A program made the translations under genes and the position numbers. This document shows, piece by piece, positions 33,401-41,215 of a DNA stretch of 64,000 nt (its first letter is position 1; every line of letters starts with the position of its first letter). This DNA comes from Solicola gregarius (lineage in GTDB: Bacteria > Actinomycetota > Actinomycetes > Propionibacteriales > Nocardioidaceae): positions 1,116,001 to 1,180,000 of the forward strand of contig NZ_CP094970.1 of NCBI RefSeq assembly GCF_025790165.1, given 5' to 3'. The notes under the pieces are model-generated. The model had not been told where the DNA came from and searched no databases. It saw only the letters and a list, made by a program, of their open reading frames with translations.

Positions 33401-35790
33401 TGCCCATTGCCTCGGCGGTCGGAGCGCTGCTCACCGGCGTACGGCGCGCCAACCGTCGCGTCCGCGACCAAGGGCTGCCCCACCATGTCGCGTCCCTAAA
33501 GATCTACGAGCTCTACGAAGACCGCGCGATCGAGGCCCTGCACGCTGCCGCCAGGCTTCGTCCCGATGCAACAGCCGACGAGGACGACGTACTTCGCATC
33601 GCCGGCGTACTGCAAGAGGGCTTCGAGGGGCGCCCTGGCACACCCCGCACCAACTACAACGCCGATCGCTGGCGGACGATCCGGGTGAGCGGCACGGCAA
33701 CCGACGGCGCGGACAGCGGGCTGCGCGAGCTCAGCTTCACCGAGACCGGTCGCAGCGCGGGCGCGTCCACGCTGATCAGCCGCGCGCAGCACCGGCTGAT
33801 CGACGAGCTGGTCGAGCAGTGCATTCGTACTCCGTCGGTCGACGAGCAGGTCTACAACACGCTCTACGAACTGCTCGTACCGCGCTCGATGAAGGGCCAG
33901 GGACGGCCCAGTGAGCACATCATGTACCTGCTCGACGGAGCCGCCGCGGCGCTGCCGTTCGAGATGCTGGCGACGCGGTCGTTCGACGACGGAGTACGCC
34001 CGATCGCCATCGAGGTCGGCATGATCCGCCGGCTAGAGACGACCCGCATCCGGGAGATGATCCGCACCTCGCCCGGCCGCAAGGCCCTGGTCATCGGGGA
34101 CCCGTACGCCGGTCCGGGCAAGCCTCGACTCGCCGCAGCCGTACGTGAGGCCAACGCAGTCGCCACCCTCCTCGAGACCAGAGGGTGGGAGGTGAACCGG
34201 CTGATCTCGCGTGACGAGAAGGACGAACGGATCGACACCGAGGCCGTAATGAACGCGTTGTTCGCGCACGAGTACCGCATCATCCATATCGCCGCGCACG
34301 GCGCGTACGACGAGAGCGACCCCGATCGAAGCGGTGTCTGCATCGGCCCCGACCGGTTCCTCACCACCCACGAGTTCGAGCAGATGCAGACGACACCGGA
34401 CCTGGTCTTCCTCAACTGCTGCCACCTCGGCAGCGGCATCGGCAGACCCGACCACCTCGCCTCGAGCGTGTCGCGCAAGCTCATCGACAACGGAATTCGC
34501 GCTGTCGTCGCGGCCGGTTGGGCCGTCGACGATGCGGCCGCGGAGGCCTTCGCGACCCACTTCTACGACGGGCTCCTCAGCGGAGACAATCTCGGTGCCA
34601 CGACCCTGAACGCCCGCAAGCGCGTGTACGACCGATTCGGCCAGACGACGAACACCTGGGGTGCGTACCAGGTGTACGGCGAGCCCGCATTCCAGCTGGA
34701 GCGGTACAGCCAGACCAGCATCGCGACCGATCCGACGTCTCGCCGCGGGCTCCGTGAGCAGCTCGAGACCCTGACCCAACGCGCGCTGTTCGCCGACGAT
34801 GCCGACGAGGCGTGCATCCGCGCGGAGCTGGACGACGCCCGGGAGTGCGGTGCGCAGCGCGGCTGGCTGCAGGGCAACGAGCACCAGGCGATCGGCGAGG
34901 TGTACCGGGCGTTGGGCGACTACGAGGGCGCGATCGGTTCGTACAACGACGCGTTGCGCACCGGCGGCGCGACGGCGGGTTTCGACATCATCGCGCAGCT
35001 GATGGGCGCGCACACCCACCTCGGCGCCGAGCACCTGCGCATCGGCACCGAGGACAACCAAGACCATTTCGCTACCGCTCAGCACCTGCTGGGACTGTGG
35101 CGTGAGCTGTCGACGCAGTCCGCGGACTCCGAGCCGGCAGACCCTGAGCTGCTCAAGGCCGAGGCGAACCTCCGCCAGCACCGGCTGTGGTGCCGCATCG
35201 CCGAGCGGCGAGGAGACGGAGCGGCGAATCGTGCATCGAGGGACGAGCGGAGCGGTGAGCCCGACCGAGATTGCAGCGAGGAACGAGCGGCCATGCAACG
35301 CGACCTGACCGCCGCGTGGCGGGCGTTCCAGAAGGCGTCCGGCGCATTCATGGACGGCAAGGACCGGCAGTACACCACACTTGCCGCCATCGTCTTCGAA
35401 TGGCTCGGGGCGGTTCACGAGGCGAACGGCGGCCCGGTCGACTCCGGCAGGGTCGAGGAGATGGTCAAGCGGATCCGCCAGGTCCGCAAGCTGGCCGAGG
35501 AGGCGCCGTGGTCGGCCGCGCCGTTCGAACGGCTCAGGCTTGCCGACGCCGACCTCGCCCTCCACGTCGTGGGCGGTACGCCCGCCGCGGCCGACGTCGC
35601 GGAGGCGTACACCCGGGTGTTCGACAAGGGTCTCAGCAAGCGCGAACGGGCGACCGCGATGCAGTGGATCGCCCTCCTACACGAGTGCCTGCCGCGCGAA
35701 GGCGACGTCGCTCGGCAGCGTCGGCAGACCATCCAGCAGGTCGAGATGACCGTGCAGCCGTGGGCAGAGCGCACGCGACCGCCGGCGTGA
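30454..35790 (+). CDS. giant lipase-like hydrolase + CHAT (caspase-like) protease + TPR protein
   Basis: 1778 residues from ATG 30454 (GAGG six bases upstream). Order as I read it: an alpha/beta hydrolase at about 200-500 with LLLLHGTFSHTE, nucleophile Ser275 in VSHSRGG, Asp457/459 (EDHDMVV) and His488 (SHSNYF). A second LCAT-like hydrolase lies at about 536-800, where VAHGSGC has Gly in the nucleophile place. Residues about 855-1020 resemble the N-terminal domain of M17 aminopeptidases (VIGIGDPGDLSPGQL). A CHAT domain at about 1110-1420 has His1282 (IAAHGAYD) and Cys1323 (LNCCHLG). A TPR-like tail (EVYRALGDYEGAIGSYNDAL) runs to the end. CHAT proteases act in bacterial conflict systems. The joining of a protease to a lipase suggests a self-regulated effector, which is inference. 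Confidence 0.8.
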   Translation: MSNGLLVQGYDHGDAISALDDFEQLAGPGVSYRARQQVTTRTSAGRDVQQTVELDGDDSDVLEIETANGLVRFTTMERARNDLKGLRSGHLEDLFDARRGDSPIVGVTRSSFTLTDPDIRAAVAELDDALKDAVIGRAGRTLISPVARRAMRRIAEWIDKPVPDEAEASLRRKKAKTPGLYAVDEGLLLEPRQRVEQPLDGGGPVLLLLHGTFSHTEAAFPGLRGTREWSRLSERHAGRAFALEHATLGKTPVQNAVDAAQVLPSGARLQIVSHSRGGLVGEALSLAAAQVAAHIKPDLEAYETAVRRFGVDDRALMAPDIEALPQLRAIVAERELSVERFVRVACPARGTLLASRRLDRYASYLFNLFRLIPGLRATGVVELVKLLLLTFLDQRSDVRAVPGLEAQMPESPFIATINTRAGVVANDRMAAIAGDVEGSGLLKRLKVLGADLYFREDHDMVVNTSAMVEGVPRAEPAVAMFKGAAYSHSNYFTDQIARAAMERWLNAKDLGTVSGFAASLTAPKRAPSRSLTSEGPVGTVVVVPDLFGSKVTVDGQPAWPDPSALTTIGIRDFLDPSRCAWSPTGLVDQYAGLVDALGEHYDVREFAYDCRSPLASAATELNTLLASDGVREPVHLVAHGSGCRIVTLAHDLPGSPIGGLSGRRVLLSPALAGTSSDTARGEGRDALAASLALIDGDDPSVIGALLRDACGAGDGRHPAGVDAPAASWNGYAAVFGRAAYTWTPHPDNPATLALTSDGDGHVALPSAADGRAADGLETHYLRLPFDRLVTDDGAINLVAGLLAGTVGATSPTTAPPHPVEEISAAPTVFPAVFPTADDLVWAGMHAPLPPPRDQTTLDVAIVHGNLASASEKLIVGTQYGTPIGGAEKALDERLDGTLQRHRLLGQYPGPLGTCQLFVRPERPGAGAAVIGIGDPGDLSPGQLTAGVTQAVLRLVAVRATDDEEPEQLELATVLIGTAGLGSMPIASAVGALLTGVRRANRRVRDQGLPHHVASLKIYELYEDRAIEALHAAARLRPDATADEDDVLRIAGVLQEGFEGRPGTPRTNYNADRWRTIRVSGTATDGADSGLRELSFTETGRSAGASTLISRAQHRLIDELVEQCIRTPSVDEQVYNTLYELLVPRSMKGQGRPSEHIMYLLDGAAAALPFEMLATRSFDDGVRPIAIEVGMIRRLETTRIREMIRTSPGRKALVIGDPYAGPGKPRLAAAVREANAVATLLETRGWEVNRLISRDEKDERIDTEAVMNALFAHEYRIIHIAAHGAYDESDPDRSGVCIGPDRFLTTHEFEQMQTTPDLVFLNCCHLGSGIGRPDHLASSVSRKLIDNGIRAVVAAGWAVDDAAAEAFATHFYDGLLSGDNLGATTLNARKRVYDRFGQTTNTWGAYQVYGEPAFQLERYSQTSIATDPTSRRGLREQLETLTQRALFADDADEACIRAELDDARECGAQRGWLQGNEHQAIGEVYRALGDYEGAIGSYNDALRTGGATAGFDIIAQLMGAHTHLGAEHLRIGTEDNQDHFATAQHLLGLWRELSTQSADSEPADPELLKAEANLRQHRLWCRIAERRGDGAANRASRDERSGEPDRDCSEERAAMQRDLTAAWRAFQKASGAFMDGKDRQYTTLAAIVFEWLGAVHEANGGPVDSGRVEEMVKRIRQVRKLAEEAPWSAAPFERLRLADADLALHVVGGTPAAADVAEAYTRVFDKGLSKRERATAMQWIALLHECLPREGDVARQRRQTIQQVEMTVQPWAERTRPPA

Positions 35791-35795
35791 GGCTC

Positions 35796-35830
35796 GGCGT
35801 TCGAGTACGAGGTGCGCGCCCTCGAACGCC
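35796..35830 (+). terminator. hairpin after the CHAT gene
   Basis: GGCGTTCGAG and CTCGAACGCC form a perfect 10-bp stem with a 15-base loop, five bases after the CHAT stop codon. It lacks a T-run but is well placed as a terminator. Confidence 0.45.
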
Positions 35831-35877
35831 CGCAGGACGGACTGCCGCCTCGCCGTGACCGTGCAGTGACGACGAAG

Positions 35878-35897
35878 CACGCGCCGACGGGCGCGTG
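35878..35897 (-). terminator. hairpin after prs
   Basis: CACGCGCC-GACG-GGCGCGTG is a perfect 8-bp stem with a 4-base loop, located 50 bases beyond the prs stop in the convergent interval. Confidence 0.45.
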
Positions 35898-35947
35898 ATC
35901 AGCGAACGCTCACCGGAACCACATGGCGAGGAACGACCGAGATTCGG

Positions 35948-36928
35948 TCAGGCGCGGCCGTTGAACAGGCTGGTGACCGAACCGTCCTCGAACACCTCGC
36001 GTACGGCGCGCGAGAGCAGCGGTGCGATGGACAGCTCGGTCAGCTTGTCGAAGCGGCACTCGTCGGCGATCGGCAGCGTGTTGGTCACCACGACCTCGCG
36101 TACGACGCTGTTCTTCAGCCGGTCTACCGCGGGGCCGGAGAACACAGCGTGCGTCGCGGCGATCACGACATCGGCGGCGCCGTCGGCCTTGAGCGCCTCG
36201 GCCGCCTGCACGATGGTGCCGCCGGTGTCGATCAGGTCGTCGACGAGTACGCACACCCGGCCCTCGACCTCACCGACGACGCGGTTGGCCTGTGACTCGT
36301 TCGGCCGGTCGATGTTGCGGGTCTTGTGGATGAAAGCCAGCGGCGCCCCACCGAGTCGCTCGGACCATGCCTCCGCGACCTTGATCCGCCCGGCGTCGGG
36401 GGACACGACCGCGAGCGGCTCGCCGCCGTACTTCTCCTCGACGTGGTCCGCCAGGATCGGCATCGCGAGCAGGTGGTCGACCGGTCCGTCGAAGTAGCCC
36501 TGGATCTGCGCCGTGTGCAGGTCGACGGTCATCAGCCGGTCGGCGCCGGCGACCTTGAACATGTCGGCCATCAGCCGCGCCGAGATCGGCTCGCGGCCGC
36601 GGTGCTTCTTGTCCTGGCGGGCGTACCCGTAGAACGGCTGGATCACCGTGATGCGCTTGGCCGAGGCGCGTTTCAGCGCGTCGACCATGATCAGGTGCTC
36701 CATGATCGCCTCGTTGATCGGAGCCGTGTGGCTCTGGATCACGAAGGCGTCGCAGCCGCGTACGGACTCCTCGTAACGGACGTAGATCTCGCCGTTCGCG
36801 AAGTCGTACAAGGCCGTCGGGACGAGCCCGATGCCGAGCAGTCTGGCGACCTCCTTGGAGAGCGCGGGGTGCGCTCTTCCGGAGAACACCATCAGGTTCT
36901 TTTTGGTCGTGCGCTCGAGACTGCCCAC
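35948..36928 (-). CDS. prs: ribose-phosphate pyrophosphokinase
   Basis: 326 residues, normal length. It makes PRPP from ribose 5-phosphate and ATP for nucleotide, His and Trp synthesis. NGEIYVRYEESVRGCDAF, YGYARQDKKHRGREPISARL (ATP loop), DLHTAQIQGYFDGPVDHL and the PRPP loop VLVDDLIDTGGTI are intact. It starts 5 bases after glmU, forming the usual glmU-prs pair. Downstream, where rplY would normally follow, the convergent CHAT gene ends 157 bases away. Confidence 0.97.
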   Translation of the reverse strand: MGSLERTTKKNLMVFSGRAHPALSKEVARLLGIGLVPTALYDFANGEIYVRYEESVRGCDAFVIQSHTAPINEAIMEHLIMVDALKRASAKRITVIQPFYGYARQDKKHRGREPISARLMADMFKVAGADRLMTVDLHTAQIQGYFDGPVDHLLAMPILADHVEEKYGGEPLAVVSPDAGRIKVAEAWSERLGGAPLAFIHKTRNIDRPNESQANRVVGEVEGRVCVLVDDLIDTGGTIVQAAEALKADGAADVVIAATHAVFSGPAVDRLKNSVVREVVVTNTLPIADECRFDKLTELSIAPLLSRAVREVFEDGSVTSLFNGRA

Positions 36929-36933
36929 GGGTG

Positions 36934-38412
36934 CTACTCCTCGTCGCTGGTCGCTGCACTATCAGTGTGCACGACGTCGGCGCTACCCGCTGCGGCGGCA
37001 CCCGCGGCGTCTGCCGCCGGGGTACCCGCGCGGCGCTTGAACACCCATCCGTCGATATTGCGCTGGGGTCCGGCCGACACGGCGAGCGCACCCGGAGGCA
37101 CGTCGTCTCGTACGGTCGTGCCGCCCCCGGTCGCGGCGCCGTCGCCGATCGTCACGGGCGCGACGAACACATTGTTGGAGCCGGTCTTGCAGTGCCGGCC
37201 GACGGTCGTCCGGTGCTTGTTCATGCCGTCGTAGTTGGCGAAGATCGTGCCCGCGCCGATGTTCGTGTGATCGCCGACGGTGGCGTCTCCGACGTAACTG
37301 AGGTGGGGCACCTTCGCGCCGTCGCCGATTGTCGCCTGCTTGGTCTCGACGTACGTGCCGATCTTCGCACCGTCGCCGAGCGACGTACCGGGTCGCAGGT
37401 ACGCGAACGGGCCGACCGTCGCGCCGGCACCGATGACGGCGCCGCTGCCGTGGGTGCGTACGACCTGCGCACGCTCCCCGATCGTCACGTCGGTCAGCGT
37501 CGTGTCGGGCCCGATCGTCGCTCCCGACGCGACCTCGGTCGCGCCGTGCAGCTGTACGCCAGGCAGCAGCGTCACGTCGGGCGCGAGCCTGACCGTGACA
37601 TCGACCCACGTCGCGTCCGGGTCGACAACGGTGACGCCGTCGAGCATCCAGCGGCGCAGCGTCCGGCGGTTGAGCTCGGCGCCGAGCGTCGCGAGCTGTA
37701 CGCGGTTGTTGACGCCCTCGGTCTGCCACACGTCGTCGAGCACGTACGCGCCGACCACGCGTTCGTCGGCGCGCGCGATCTCGACCACATCGGTGAGATA
37801 CATCTCGCCCTGCGCGTTGTCGGTGCCGATGCGCGCGAGCGCGGCGACGAGGTAGGCCGCGTCGAACGCGAAGATGCCGCTGTTGATCTCGCGGATCGCC
37901 CGCTCGGCGTCGGTGGCGTCCTTCTGCTCGACGATCCGGGAGACGGCGCCGTGCGAGTCACGGACGATCCGCCCGTAGCCGGTCGGGTCGTCGACCTCTG
38001 CGGTCAGCACGCTCACGTCGCGGCCGCCGGCCTGATGGTCGCCGACGAACGCCCGAACGGTCGCGGCCTCGAGCAGCGGTACGTCGCCGTACGTCACCAC
38101 GACGGTGCCGGAAGGCTGCTCGGGCAGGGCAGTCAGACCGCACCGCACCGCGTGGCCGGTGCCGTTCTGCTCCTGCTGTACGGCGGTCGCGGCATCTGGC
38201 GCGATCTCCGCGATGTGCGCCTCGACCTGCTCACGATCGTGGCCGGTCACGGCAACGACCCGGTCGGGCTCGATGCCTTCGGCTGCGGCGAGCGCGTGCC
38301 CGATCAGCGTGCGCCCGCCGATGGGGTGCAGCAGCTTGCTGGTACGCGACTTCATCCGCGTACCGGCCCCCGCCGCGAGAACGATCACCGTCACCGGACG
38401 TACGTCACTCAT
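36934..38412 (-). CDS. glmU: bifunctional UDP-GlcNAc pyrophosphorylase / GlcN-1-P acetyltransferase
   Basis: 492 residues from ATG 38412 with GGGAG upstream. The N-terminal half is a nucleotidyltransferase (VIVLAAGAGTRMKSRTSKLLHPIGGRTL, QQEQNGTGHAV, VTYGDVPLL). The C-terminal half is a left-handed beta-helix of hexapeptide repeats with GPFAYLRPGT, SYVGDATVGDHTNIGAGTIFANYDGMNKHRT and NVFVAPVTIGDGA. It supplies UDP-GlcNAc for peptidoglycan and probably for the neighbouring glycans. An Ala/Gly-rich tail ends the protein. It lies directly downstream of tRNA-Gln. Confidence 0.97.
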   Translation of the reverse strand: MSDVRPVTVIVLAAGAGTRMKSRTSKLLHPIGGRTLIGHALAAAEGIEPDRVVAVTGHDREQVEAHIAEIAPDAATAVQQEQNGTGHAVRCGLTALPEQPSGTVVVTYGDVPLLEAATVRAFVGDHQAGGRDVSVLTAEVDDPTGYGRIVRDSHGAVSRIVEQKDATDAERAIREINSGIFAFDAAYLVAALARIGTDNAQGEMYLTDVVEIARADERVVGAYVLDDVWQTEGVNNRVQLATLGAELNRRTLRRWMLDGVTVVDPDATWVDVTVRLAPDVTLLPGVQLHGATEVASGATIGPDTTLTDVTIGERAQVVRTHGSGAVIGAGATVGPFAYLRPGTSLGDGAKIGTYVETKQATIGDGAKVPHLSYVGDATVGDHTNIGAGTIFANYDGMNKHRTTVGRHCKTGSNNVFVAPVTIGDGAATGGGTTVRDDVPPGALAVSAGPQRNIDGWVFKRRAGTPAADAAGAAAAGSADVVHTDSAATSDEE

Positions 38413-38447
38413 CTGCGTAAGCTCCCTGGCCTGGGCTGCGGACATGG

Positions 38448-38527
38448 CTCCCCGGGTAGGAGTCGAACCTACGTCGCTTTATCCGCATTCAAAGTGCGGC
38501 GGGCCCTGCCGACAGACCAACCGGGGA
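38448..38527 (-). tRNA. tRNA-Gln (anticodon TTG), CCA encoded
   Basis: The minus strand folds with acceptor TCCCCGG/CCGGGGA, D stem GGTC/GGCC, anticodon stem CCGCA/TGCGG around the loop CTTTGAA (anticodon TTG), T arm GTAGG-TTCGACT-CCTAC, discriminator G and CCA (38445-38447). The weak first pair (T1-A72) and G73 are glutamine identity features. By my count the interval between anticodon and T stems is 10 bases and there are two bases before the anticodon stem, so the gene is about 80 bases, longer than usual. It precedes glmU, as in mycobacteria. Confidence 0.85.
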
Positions 38528-38713
38528 TCGTGCACGCCAGCGTACGAAACCCTGCGGCCTGACCGCATCCGGGTCTGCCCCGGGGGCAGCGACGCGGCGG
38601 TACGAGGAGGTTGCCGTACGCCGTGGTAGCCGTCACACTGAAACTTACGCACACGTAGGTTAGCGGGTGTCGGGCGAGACCTCCTCTCCCCTCTCGGCAC
38701 CGAGGAAGGCCAC

Positions 38714-39685
38714 ATGACGTCACCATCGATCGCCGGATCCGAGTCCGACTCAGCCCAGGAGACTCACGGCACCCCGGAGCCCGGGGCGCATGGCACGAGC
38801 GGCGCTCCGCCGAGCCGCAAGGAGCAACTCGCCCTCGGCGCCTTCGTCGTCGTGCCGTTCCTCGCGACGCTCGCCGCGATCCCCGTCGCGTGGGGCGGCT
38901 GGCTCGGCTGGAGCGACGTCGTGATCGCGATGGTGCTGTACGCCGTGACGGCGCTGGGCATCACCGTCGGCTACCACCGGCTGTTCACGCACAAGTCGTT
39001 CAAGCCGAACCGCGGCGTCAAGATCGCCCTCGCGATCGCCGGCAGCATGGCCATCGAGGGTCCGGTCACCCGCTGGGTCGCCGACCATCGCAAGCATCAC
39101 AAGTTCTCCGACCGCGATGGCGACCCGCACTCGCCGTGGCGTTACGGCGAGTCGATCGGCGCGCTCAGCAAGGGGTTCGCGTACGCCCACATGGGCTGGA
39201 TGTTCAACGCCGACCAGACGCCGCAGCGCCAGTACGCACCGGATCTGCTCAAGGACAACGACATCGTGCGCATCGGGCGCGCCTTCCCGTGGCTGGTGCT
39301 GGTCTCGCTGCTCGCGGCGCCGGTCGCCGGCGGCCTGATCACCTGGTCGTGGCAGGGCGCGGTGACCGCGTTCTTCTGGGGCACGCTGGTGCGCATCTTC
39401 CTGCTGCACCACGTCACCTGGTCGATCAACTCCATCTGCCACACGATCGGCGAGAGCCCGTTCCGTACCCGCGACCGCTCCGGCAACGTCTGGTGGCTCG
39501 CGATCCCGTCGATGGGCGAGTCGTGGCACAACCTGCACCACGCCGATCCGACCTGCGCGCGCCACGGCGTACTCCGCGCGCAGCTCGACATCTCCGCACG
39601 CACGATCTGGCTGTTCGAGAAGCTCGGGTGGGTGCACGACGTACGCTGGCCGGTGGCATCGCGCCTGGAGGCACGACGAGTCTGA
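38714..39685 (+). CDS. membrane fatty-acid (acyl-CoA delta-9 type) desaturase
   Basis: 323 residues from ATG 38714 behind GAGGAAGG. After a 35-residue hydrophilic leader there are four to five membrane helices and the three histidine boxes of the family: YHRLFTH, HRKHHK and HNLHH, which bind the di-iron centre. DRDGDPHSPWRYGESIGALSKGFAYAHMGWMF is typical of stearoyl-CoA-type desaturases. It introduces a double bond into membrane acyl chains. A TetR gene follows 18 bases later in the same direction and probably controls it. Confidence 0.92.
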   Translation: MTSPSIAGSESDSAQETHGTPEPGAHGTSGAPPSRKEQLALGAFVVVPFLATLAAIPVAWGGWLGWSDVVIAMVLYAVTALGITVGYHRLFTHKSFKPNRGVKIALAIAGSMAIEGPVTRWVADHRKHHKFSDRDGDPHSPWRYGESIGALSKGFAYAHMGWMFNADQTPQRQYAPDLLKDNDIVRIGRAFPWLVLVSLLAAPVAGGLITWSWQGAVTAFFWGTLVRIFLLHHVTWSINSICHTIGESPFRTRDRSGNVWWLAIPSMGESWHNLHHADPTCARHGVLRAQLDISARTIWLFEKLGWVHDVRWPVASRLEARRV

Positions 39686-39703
39686 CGTTGGGAGGCTGGT
39701 GAC

Positions 39704-40381
39704 ATGACTCCCACCGACTCCTCTGCGGAGTCCGGCTCGGCCGAGCCCGCAGAGGTCGTGCCGCGTGCGCGCCGAGTCCCGCGTACGCGGATGACGTCGG
39801 CCGAGCGGCGCGAGCAGCTGATCTCGATCGCCCGCGGCGTCTTCGCCGAACGCGGCTTCGACGGCACCACGGTCGAGGAGATCGCGGCGCGTGCCGATGT
39901 CTCGAAGCCGATCGTGTACGAGCACTTCGGCGGCAAGGAAGGCGTGTACGCGGTCGTCGTCGATCGCGAGGTACGCACGCTGCTGACGATGATGCAGTCT
40001 GCGTTGACGTCTGGGCACCCCCGCGAGCTCCTCCAACAGGCCGCGCTCGCATTGCTCGACTACATCGAGGGCTCGTCCGACGGCTTCGCGATCATCGTCC
40101 GCGACTCCCCTGTCGGGTCGTCCGGCACGTACGTCACGATCATCGGCGACGTCGTCAGCCGGGTCGAGGACATCCTGATCGAGGAGTTCAAGGACCGCGG
40201 TTACGAGGCACCACTGGCGCCGATGTACGCGCAGATGCTCGTGGGCATGGTGGGCTCCACCGGTCAGTGGTGGCTCGATGCCCGCGAACCGAGCAAGGAG
40301 GTCGTGGCCGCGCACCTGGTCAACCTCGCCTGGCGCGGTTTGTCCGGGCTCGAGCAGGAGCCGACGCTCAACGAGACGTGA
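39704..40381 (+). CDS. TetR family regulator
   Basis: 225 residues from ATG 39704 (GGGAGG upstream). A basic leader is followed by the TetR HTH (REQLISIARGVFAERGFDGTTVEEIAARADVSKPIVYEHFGGKEGVYAVVVD) and a helical ligand domain. It follows the desaturase closely. In mycobacteria a TetR gene also sits beside glmU, so this may be the positional counterpart. A role in sensing acyl-CoA and tuning desaturation is plausible but inferred. Its 3' end overlaps the convergent VOC gene by 14 bases. Confidence 0.9.
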   Translation: MTPTDSSAESGSAEPAEVVPRARRVPRTRMTSAERREQLISIARGVFAERGFDGTTVEEIAARADVSKPIVYEHFGGKEGVYAVVVDREVRTLLTMMQSALTSGHPRELLQQAALALLDYIEGSSDGFAIIVRDSPVGSSGTYVTIIGDVVSRVEDILIEEFKDRGYEAPLAPMYAQMLVGMVGSTGQWWLDAREPSKEVVAAHLVNLAWRGLSGLEQEPTLNET

Positions 40382-40730
40382 GCTGCGCTCGTACCTCGAC
40401 GCGGTTGCCATGCCCGTCGGCGGTGTGGAAGCGGCGTACGTCCGGGATCGTGTCGTCCCATTCCACGGGGTACCCGGCAGCACCGACGCGCGCCGCGTAC
40501 GCATCGACGTCGTCGACGGCGAAGCAGGGATGCGCCTTGCGGGCAGGCGCGAAGTCGGCTTCGACGCCGACATGGAGCTCGAAGTCGTCGTCGGCGAACC
40601 ACGCACCGCCGCGCGCCGCCAGCAGCGGCGGCTTCGGTATCTCAAGCAGGCCTAGCGTTTCGGCGTAGAACTTTCGCGCCGAGCCTTCGCCGCCGGGCGG
40701 GCAGGAGACCTGTACGTGATGCAGCTTCAT
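40368..40730 (-). CDS. VOC/glyoxalase-like protein
   Basis: 120 residues with the paired beta-alpha-beta-beta-beta modules of the VOC superfamily: LHHVQVSCPPGGEGSARKFYAETLGL, then GAWFADDDFELHVGVE, AHPCFAVDDVDAYAARVGAAG and FHTADGHGNRVEV. Typical metal ligands (His4/5, Glu or His in the middle, Glu near the end) are present. The function may be an isomerase, dioxygenase or resistance protein and is not readable. The ATG overlaps the stop of the GNAT gene (ATGA). Confidence 0.75.
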   Translation of the reverse strand: MKLHHVQVSCPPGGEGSARKFYAETLGLLEIPKPPLLAARGGAWFADDDFELHVGVEADFAPARKAHPCFAVDDVDAYAARVGAAGYPVEWDDTIPDVRRFHTADGHGNRVEVRAQLTSR

Positions 40731-41215
40731 GTGCTACTCCCTTCGGGCCGACCCCGGAGGCCCGCATCGGCACCGACGAGCTGCAGCTTCATGCCGACGT
40801 GCGAGGCAGTGAAGCCGAGGCGCTCGTAGAACTGGTGAGCTCGGATGCGTTGACTGTTGGTCGTCAGCTGGATGCGGGCGCAGCCGCGTTCGCGCGCACG
40901 GTCGACCACGTACTCCATCAGCGCTTTGCCGATGCCCTGCCCACGCAGGTCGGACGCCGTGCGTACCGACTCGATCTGGCAGATCAGCCCGCCGTCATAG
41001 ATCAGCACCCGCAGCCAGCTCACCTGTGCCGTGGCGACGAGACGCCCGTCGCGCTCGTCGACAAGCACCTCGTGGGCGGGGTCGGCGATGAGCTCGTCGA
41101 GGGCCGCGCGCTGGCGTGCGGTCGGCGCGGCCGGCTCCTCGAAGGAACGGATCGCGTCCTCGGCAAGAAGCGCGAGAATCCCTTGTAGGTCGGCGGGTTG
41201 AGCCTCCCGGATCAC
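40727..41215 (-). CDS. GNAT family N-acetyltransferase
   Basis: 162 residues with the acetyl-CoA-binding motif A ICQIESVRTASDLRGQGIGKALMEYVVDRARERGC (the RxxGxG/A loop is DLRGQGIG) and the end motif RAHQFYERLGFTASHVGMKL. The acceptor is unknown. It overlaps the stop of Tam by 4 bases at its start and the VOC start at its end, so Tam, GNAT and VOC form one transcript. Confidence 0.85.
   Translation of the reverse strand: MIREAQPADLQGILALLAEDAIRSFEEPAAPTARQRAALDELIADPAHEVLVDERDGRLVATAQVSWLRVLIYDGGLICQIESVRTASDLRGQGIGKALMEYVVDRARERGCARIQLTTNSQRIRAHQFYERLGFTASHVGMKLQLVGADAGLRGRPEGSST

Noticed and set aside
28940-36000. Gasdermin or other separate effector next to the CHAT protein
   Set aside because: No small pore-former-like gene is present on either strand; the only neighbours are the HNH gene and prs.
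38750-40645. Open frame of 631 codons on the minus strand
   Set aside because: It lies opposite the desaturase and TetR genes, both of which have clear motifs and ribosome sites; the antisense product is Arg-rich and without recognisable domains.
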